Of a stretch of DNA of 64,000 nucleotides, positions 59,060 through 64,000 are shown in pieces. The first letter of the stretch is position 1, and the number at the start of each line of letters is the position of its first letter. Below the pieces are notes generated by a model. The model saw only the letters and a list, made by a program, of their open reading frames with translations, was not told where the DNA came from and ran no database searches. The position numbers were made by a program, and so were the translations under genes. Source of the stretch: Aquatica leii (taxonomy: Eukaryota; Arthropoda; Insecta; Coleoptera; Lampyridae); contig CM069436.1 in the NCBI GenBank assembly GCA_035610365.1, positions 89,777,912 to 89,841,911 on the forward strand. The letters run 5' to 3'.

Positions 59060-59381
59060 TTATATCTCAACTGCTCATGATGATGGAGTCCATACGCTCA
59101 ACCTCTTCACCACGGTACCTGCATGTGTCATCACTCACCAGTCCCATCTTACCCAAGTGGTATCTGCAGTGAATGTGTCTCGTTAGTATACCACAGAAAA
59201 GTTTTAATTCTCTTATTCTTAACTTTATAACTTCCTTCTCCCTCTTTTTGTTAGGGTTAAAGAACTTTTTTGAATGTTCTGTTGATTTCTTTGTAGGCCC
59301 AGTTGGTGATATTAACGTTCTAATAGTCTTTTTGCAGCTACAGCCATATGTAACAGATAGCCCTATAGAGGGTTTTACTGC
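59060..59381 (-). pseudogene. LINE C-terminal fragment (RNase H/zinc-knuckle side)
   Basis: The minus strand reads LTRHIHCRYHLGKMGLVSDD then TCRYRGEEVERMDSI, matching the C-terminal HCxxxxHLxxMGLxxDxxCRxC-type region of insect I/Jockey-like LINEs. It is preceded by a lysine-rich stretch cut off by the assembly gap. Confidence 0.6.
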
Positions 59382-59481
59382 NNNNNNNNNNNNNNNNNNN
59401 NNNNNNNNNNNNNNNNNNNNNNNNNNNNNNNNNNNNNNNNNNNNNNNNNNNNNNNNNNNNNNNNNNNNNNNNNNNNNNNNN
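59382..59481. other. Assembly gap (100 N)
   Basis: Exactly 100 N, the conventional placeholder for a gap of unknown size. Sequence order across it rests on scaffolding. Confidence 0.98.
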
Positions 59482-61150
59482 TGAATTTATTAAAAATTAT
59501 TTACAAGAAATAAAACAAATAAATAAATTTATTGCATAAACATGTGTATAAAAACATTTTTGTATTTCAATCAACTAAATAAATAGCATTTTTTAGAAAA
59601 CAGTATGTGGTCTGAATTTCAATATGTAATATATTAAGTTTTCTGATAAAACAGACTCAAACAAATAGATATGCAAATTGAATATGCTACATCTAAGATT
59701 GCATGGCTTACGTTATTAAAAATTTATTGAGTACATATTCTAATATTTCTATTTCTAAAATACATCTAACTTCTGCAGCAAATTCGAAATTGTCACTCAA
59801 TTGTGTTTATTAGCCGGAATCTTGCATACTAACAAAATTTATGTATTAGATTTTTTCACTTTATGGATATACATAAATGGCTTTTGGGAGCGGAAAGTTA
59901 CTACTTCGGTTGTTTTATACGGATTTTTAGAATTTCCAGCTCAGTAAATTACGGACATATCATGTGTTGGATATAAAACACATTGTCCATGCGTATTTGC
60001 AAACATTGCTGTTTTAGATTTTGGTATTTTGCAAAAATCGTTGCTTTTATATATACGAACTGATTAATATTGACGTCGCGTCGCCGTCTGAATTTCAATT
60101 TTTTATTTCTTGTGGTGCTACGTTTTTTGTTAAATTTTGTAAAAAAAAGTTTGATACCGAACTATGTAGCGTATCTACAATTTATTATTTCGAAATAATA
60201 TAAACGAAAAGTACTTTACAAAAATAAGAGTAAACTTATCTTTACGAGAAAATCCTCAAACAGAATAAATAAAACAATTTTTTCTTGCGTTAAGTAACAG
60301 ATAAGAAGTTACGCATTTTACGTCAGATATAAATTTTGTATTTTTTGTTCTTTTTAAATCTAAAACTATTGTATAGTAATTTAATTCGCATCACGTACAA
60401 AATTGGTAGAAACTAAAAAATGTTGTGTCGAAGGCTTCTACGGTCGGAGTATATACTGATGTATTTTTATACATTCATATTTTGCACAACTGAATGATCA
60501 ATGTTTGTCAATAAAAACTTTCTTTTGGTTTTAGGATTTGAATAAATTCGTTCGTTCGTGTAGTTACTTAATTGACAAAAAAAGCTCTAGAGTGGAAATA
60601 TTAGAACGAGTATGGTACAGGTGAAAAAATCATTTCACAACTCATTCAAAACGATGTTATACCAAATTTGACATATTTTGTAATAAATGTAGTACCAACA
60701 TATTTTTGGTAATTTCTTTTTTCTTAATTTCTTCAAAAAAAGCAACGCAAAAAAAGTGTACGTTACTTCTGTCGATAGTTTCATAGCATAACTCACTCAC
60801 ATGCAACATTGGATCGTGCTGCCTTGCCTCGCATTAAGGTTCGTTATGGTATGGTTTACTTTCGACGCTTGTTGCATAAATTACTATAATATAAACTCGG
60901 TGTGTTTTTTTTGTGATGTAGTTTATCGGTGTTCTAAGGTTGAAAACAACAGTTTGGGGACAAGACTAAAAGTGAGTTAATTAAATCAAATTGAAAACAA
61001 TATGTATATATGTATAAATAGCGTGTGTTGAAGTATAGTGCGCGTCATAATAAATACAAGGTAAAGCACCACAATCCGCCACAATCTTTAGACGGAAGCT
61101 TGTTCAAATTTTCAAATTATTTTTTTTTACATATATCTACATAGTGTACA
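59482..61150. other. AT-rich non-coding
   Basis: No supported gene. Confidence 0.4.
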
Positions 61151-61157
61151 GTGTAGT

Positions 61158-63012
61158 TGTTACATTCCAAAATTAACACAAAGTCACTGCCTGCAATGTA
61201 GTAACATAAACGGGGGTTGTGCCACTAGCTCAATGGAGAAGGGTGGGTTTTATTTAAAAGTTTCGTGATCGAAATGGATTTACTTGACGAATACACAAAA
61301 TCGATAAATAATAATGTCGAAATCAAAGGGCGCCAGGAAGGGTAAAGCTTAATGGACTAATGACCCTTGCCAACCATAAGTCCGCTTGTAGTATGCACCC
61401 CCAATGGACTTACCTTAGAGGGTGCATTTGCTAAAAATCTAAAATAAACTAATAAAGTTACACACGCGGAGGCCGACGGAATTAAAAAGTTCTTTACAAT
61501 TTAATAATTTAACATTTATTTGAACAAAATAAAACAAAATGAATAAAATAATAAAATAAAATAATTGAATTGAAATTGACAAAATTAATCACACAAAACA
61601 GTAGCAAAAAATAGAAAAATTACGTGAATGCACGTTAGATCAAAACAAATTTACAGTTAATGGAATAAAATACACAAACAAAAAAAATAAAAAAAATACA
61701 CAAACAGAATTTTGAAGAAATAAACAGCACAAATTAATCAATCTATAAACATCTATGATCACGGCCGTGTGTGTGTCGATATAATACAAAAACAAAATGA
61801 AATAAACTTATAAACTAAATATATATATATATAAAATTTGAATCGATAATTCGGTCCCGTTTAATAAATTTTAAACTTGGAATAAAACAGTACCGTGTAA
61901 AATACGGTCATTAATTAGTTACATTAACGATAACTGAAACACTTGTAATTTTTTTTTAATTGAAAATTCAAAGCTTAACACTTGATCGCGTAAACGTAAA
62001 TAATATCTTCTCGATTAAATAAATGGTGCAACATAAATACCTTGAATTCGTCGTAACTGCAGGAACGTACTTATGGTTAGGTGGTCCGGGATGGCCAAAC
62101 GAAAAGGTACTCCAAATACTTTCTATGCCGGCGGAAGAATTTCTTTATTAACACTTAACACAATCCGCACAAATGCGAAGATTGGACACAGTACAACCCA
62201 ACGATTGAATATCCAACTTGAAACTTGCGTTATAATTATGGAGACCGTGAAATTTGCTTAATCCGTAAATTACGAATATTGGAAAGAAGATAAAAATCAA
62301 ACTTTTCCATCACTACACTACATTTTCACGGTACCAATTTTCTTTTTAACTTCCGCGGTAGGGCATAACGAAACGTACCCTTACCACCCGGTAACCGGTA
62401 ATTTAAAATTGCGACCAACGATCGATTGATGATTATTCATCCCCAAAAACCAAAACCTCTCATATTTAACACCTCGTTTTCCCACCAAATTCCCTTCGCT
62501 TGCGCGGTAACATCTACGTAAAAGAAAGAACATTGAACAAACGAGAAAAACAAAGACGGCAATTATAATTAGCCACGTGAATTTTCGCACGTAGACCTTG
62601 ATTCACACAAGAACGCTGAGACTTGCATTTTTGCAGGTGGTTCAAGATAGAGCTTAATCAAAGTGTAATTACCAAGAAAAATGTATCAACTTACATTCCA
62701 CAAAGGAAGTCGTAAATTATATTGAATTGTTATTTTACGAAGATAACTAAATAAAGTACTAAATTAAACTCAAAATTACGGATCTTTATGCATTTAAAAG
62801 AATATTTCAATAATGATTGAAAACAACTTGAAATATCATTAAACTCAAACCACACAAACAACAAACAAAACGTTCTCGATGCCAATACCGTATCAAACGA
62901 TGAAAACAAAACCAAACTACAAAAAAAAAAAAAACGCCACTTCAGCCAGCTAAATCTATTTATGGGGCCTGTCATAAAAAGAAAACTGCTGAATCATCAA
63001 ACGCAGGTCACA
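61158..63012 (-). mobile_element. 3' LTR of the Gypsy element (family A, copy 4)
   Basis: On the minus strand it begins TGTGACC (63012), directly after the purine tract AAGTAGGGGAG, and ends TGTAACA (61158). It aligns inversely with copies 1-3, most clearly at 61158-62045 (CGGCCGTGATCATAGATG, GGACCGAATTATCGATTC). The middle is more diverged. Confidence 0.82.
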
Positions 63013-63026
63013 CTCCCCTACTTAAA
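63013..63026 (-). promoter_or_regulatory. Polypurine tract of the Gypsy element
   Basis: The minus strand reads AAGTAGGGGAG immediately before the LTR start TGTGACC. A purine run in this position primes plus-strand DNA synthesis in LTR retrotransposons. Confidence 0.7.
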
Positions 63027-63427
63027 GAGGGATTTCCTAAATCGCTCTCTAAGCAACAGAGAAACCCAAAAAAACTAAAACTAAACAAAAAGATAACGTA
63101 ACAACAAACGCAAAAATAAAGTAAAACGATAACTAAACCTATGGATTCTCGCGATCTCGCAATCATCGAGAATCCCCTAACGAAACTAAAAGGAACGAAA
63201 ACCTAAACGATAAGAAGGGTAGCATATGTTTGGGTTCGACACAGATCACTCGATGCTGCACAATAGAAGAGGGCGCGCTGCGCTTCACGAAATCCGCGCA
63301 TTGCGTTTTTCCCACAACTACTGCCCTCACCGAGCGATGGCACCTAGCCGCAAACACTACAAAAATAAAAGAAAAGAACAGACAAGATAGGAGAAGAAAG
63401 AAAAATGAAACTAAAGAACCGTGCTGT

Positions 63428-63462
63428 TTAGTCGCCTCTTACGACAAGTGGTGTCTCCACTG
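63428..63462. other. Two adjacent short hairpins in the Gypsy 3' non-coding region
   Basis: GTCG-CCTCTTA-CGAC (63431-63445) is followed after one base by AGTGG-TGTCT-CCACT (63447-63461). Both stems are perfect. The role is unknown. Confidence 0.6.
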
Positions 63463-63577
63463 TAGAGAAATATTCTTAGTCCGTCTCTACACGGAACCCA
63501 AAAAAACGAAACTAACTAACCTAAAAAAACGAAAAAGAAACTAAAACAAAAAATCAAACGGTAAAACCTACAACTAT

Positions 63578-64000
63578 TTATTCCCAGTCGGGTTTAACTT
63601 TAAGTCCTTGGCGTTCCATATGCCTTTGATGCTCCCGTGTCATCAGACAACTCATAGGTCTGATACGAAACTTTCCGTTTCACGTAGAACGGACCGATAA
63701 ACTTAGGTGCCAGTTTGGCCGAGAAATATCGAGATGCATCAGAAAGGACATAATTCTTTCGCCACACTGTGTCTCCCACCTCAAAGGTGCTGGACGACGA
63801 CGTAAATCGTAATAATGTTTAGCGCGGACATAAGCGGCATTCAAGCGATTCTTAATGTCGACGTAAACTTCTAAACGCTGGGCCTCTTTTCGGCGAAAAA
63901 GGTACGATCAGCAAAAAGCTAGATCGTCGATAGTGTCTGAATCGGTAGTTTTTCCATGACGTGATTCGTCGAGACAGATTTCACGTCCGAAATTGGCGAA
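63578..64000 (-). pseudogene. Gypsy integrase C-terminal region
   Basis: Minus-strand pieces: RLEVYVDIKNRLNAAYVRAK; YYDLRRRP; KNYVLSDASRYFSAKLAPKF then IGPFYVKRKVSYQTYELSDD; and KPDWE with TAA at 63580-63578. This is the GPF/GPY-type C-terminal integrase module that binds DNA. Single-base frame changes occur near 63785 and 63620 and in the window-edge part near 63905. They cluster at short homopolymers, so some may be assembly errors. The remainder of pol is off the right edge. Confidence 0.8.

Larger units (their letters stand above)
61158..64000 (-). mobile_element. Gypsy retrotransposon, 3' part (continues off the right edge)
   Basis: Reading leftward from the window edge: integrase C-terminus, a ~550-bp non-coding stretch, a purine tract and a complete family A LTR. 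This ties the family A solo LTRs to a Gypsy element. The left flank of the LTR is TAGT (61154-61157); the matching right flank lies outside the window. Confidence 0.82.

Noticed and set aside
62381-62590. Minus-strand frame with a membrane-like segment (FTWLIIIAVFVFLVC), possible env or small membrane gene
   Set aside because: It lies inside the family A LTR, and the aligned region of other LTR copies has no open frame. No start context or family match.
1-64000. CRISPR arrays, rRNA, tRNA and bacterial operon signals
   Set aside because: None seen. Intron structure and element types are eukaryotic; no regularly spaced repeats or cloverleaf sequences were recognised by eye.

Overview
The window looks like a transposon-rich, AT-rich insect nuclear region. 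The repeat types are those of arthropods: a rosa-type mariner, PIF/Harbinger, piggyBac, BEL/Pao, Gypsy, Penelope-like elements and R1-like LINEs. The introns have standard GT-AG ends. The only clear host gene piece is the first coding exon of a two-pore-domain potassium channel (6626-7012, minus). A possible tiny spliced host gene of 46 codons lies at 34469-34973 (minus). I cannot name the species; a beetle or another insect with a repeat-rich genome fits.

Layout from left to right. 0.5-2.3 kb: a solo LTR (family A). 2.5-4.4 kb: a mariner with DD41D spacing, an intact 360-codon transposase and near-identical ~380-bp inverted ends. 6.6-7.0 kb: the channel exon. 8.75-12.6 kb: a PIF/Harbinger-like unit. 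13.4-15.4 kb: a solo LTR (family B). 15.8-16.4 kb: a piggyBac end plus first exon. 17.4-18.9 kb: a Penelope-like element. 18.9-21.6 kb: a decayed LINE. 23.5-30.3 kb: a minus-strand BEL/Pao provirus split by two family A solo LTRs. 30.4-32.8 kb: a foldback repeat, a Gypsy integrase scrap and LTR C. 33.1-33.5 kb: a second Harbinger exon with a small inverted-repeat element. 35.5 kb: a foldback carrying a hammerhead-like core. 37.1-39.9 kb: a complete piggyBac element. 42.5-45.7 kb: an R1-like LINE with target duplication. 46.8-49.4 kb: Gypsy pol plus LTR C. 51.9-53.3 kb: a piggyBac pseudogene. 53.5-56.0 kb: two Penelope scraps and a minus-strand Gypsy RT. 57.9-58.3 kb: a lone heat-shock-type promoter module. 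59.38-59.48 kb: a 100-N gap. 61.2-64.0 kb: the 3' end of a Gypsy element whose LTR is family A.

The most unusual system is the Harbinger-like unit. Its transposase gene (plus strand) and its MADF/BESS DNA-binding gene (minus strand) are interlocked. The second MADF exon lies in the transposase intron and the second transposase exon lies in the MADF intron. The two splice acceptors stand back to back, 27 nt apart. Each gene is headed by an inverted copy of a promoter-like module with heat-shock-element arrays, a TATA box and a TCAGT initiator. A third copy of the module, with no gene, lies at 57.9 kb. The splice phases and protein matches are read directly from the sequence. Heat inducibility and the idea that the modules are transposon ends are inferences.
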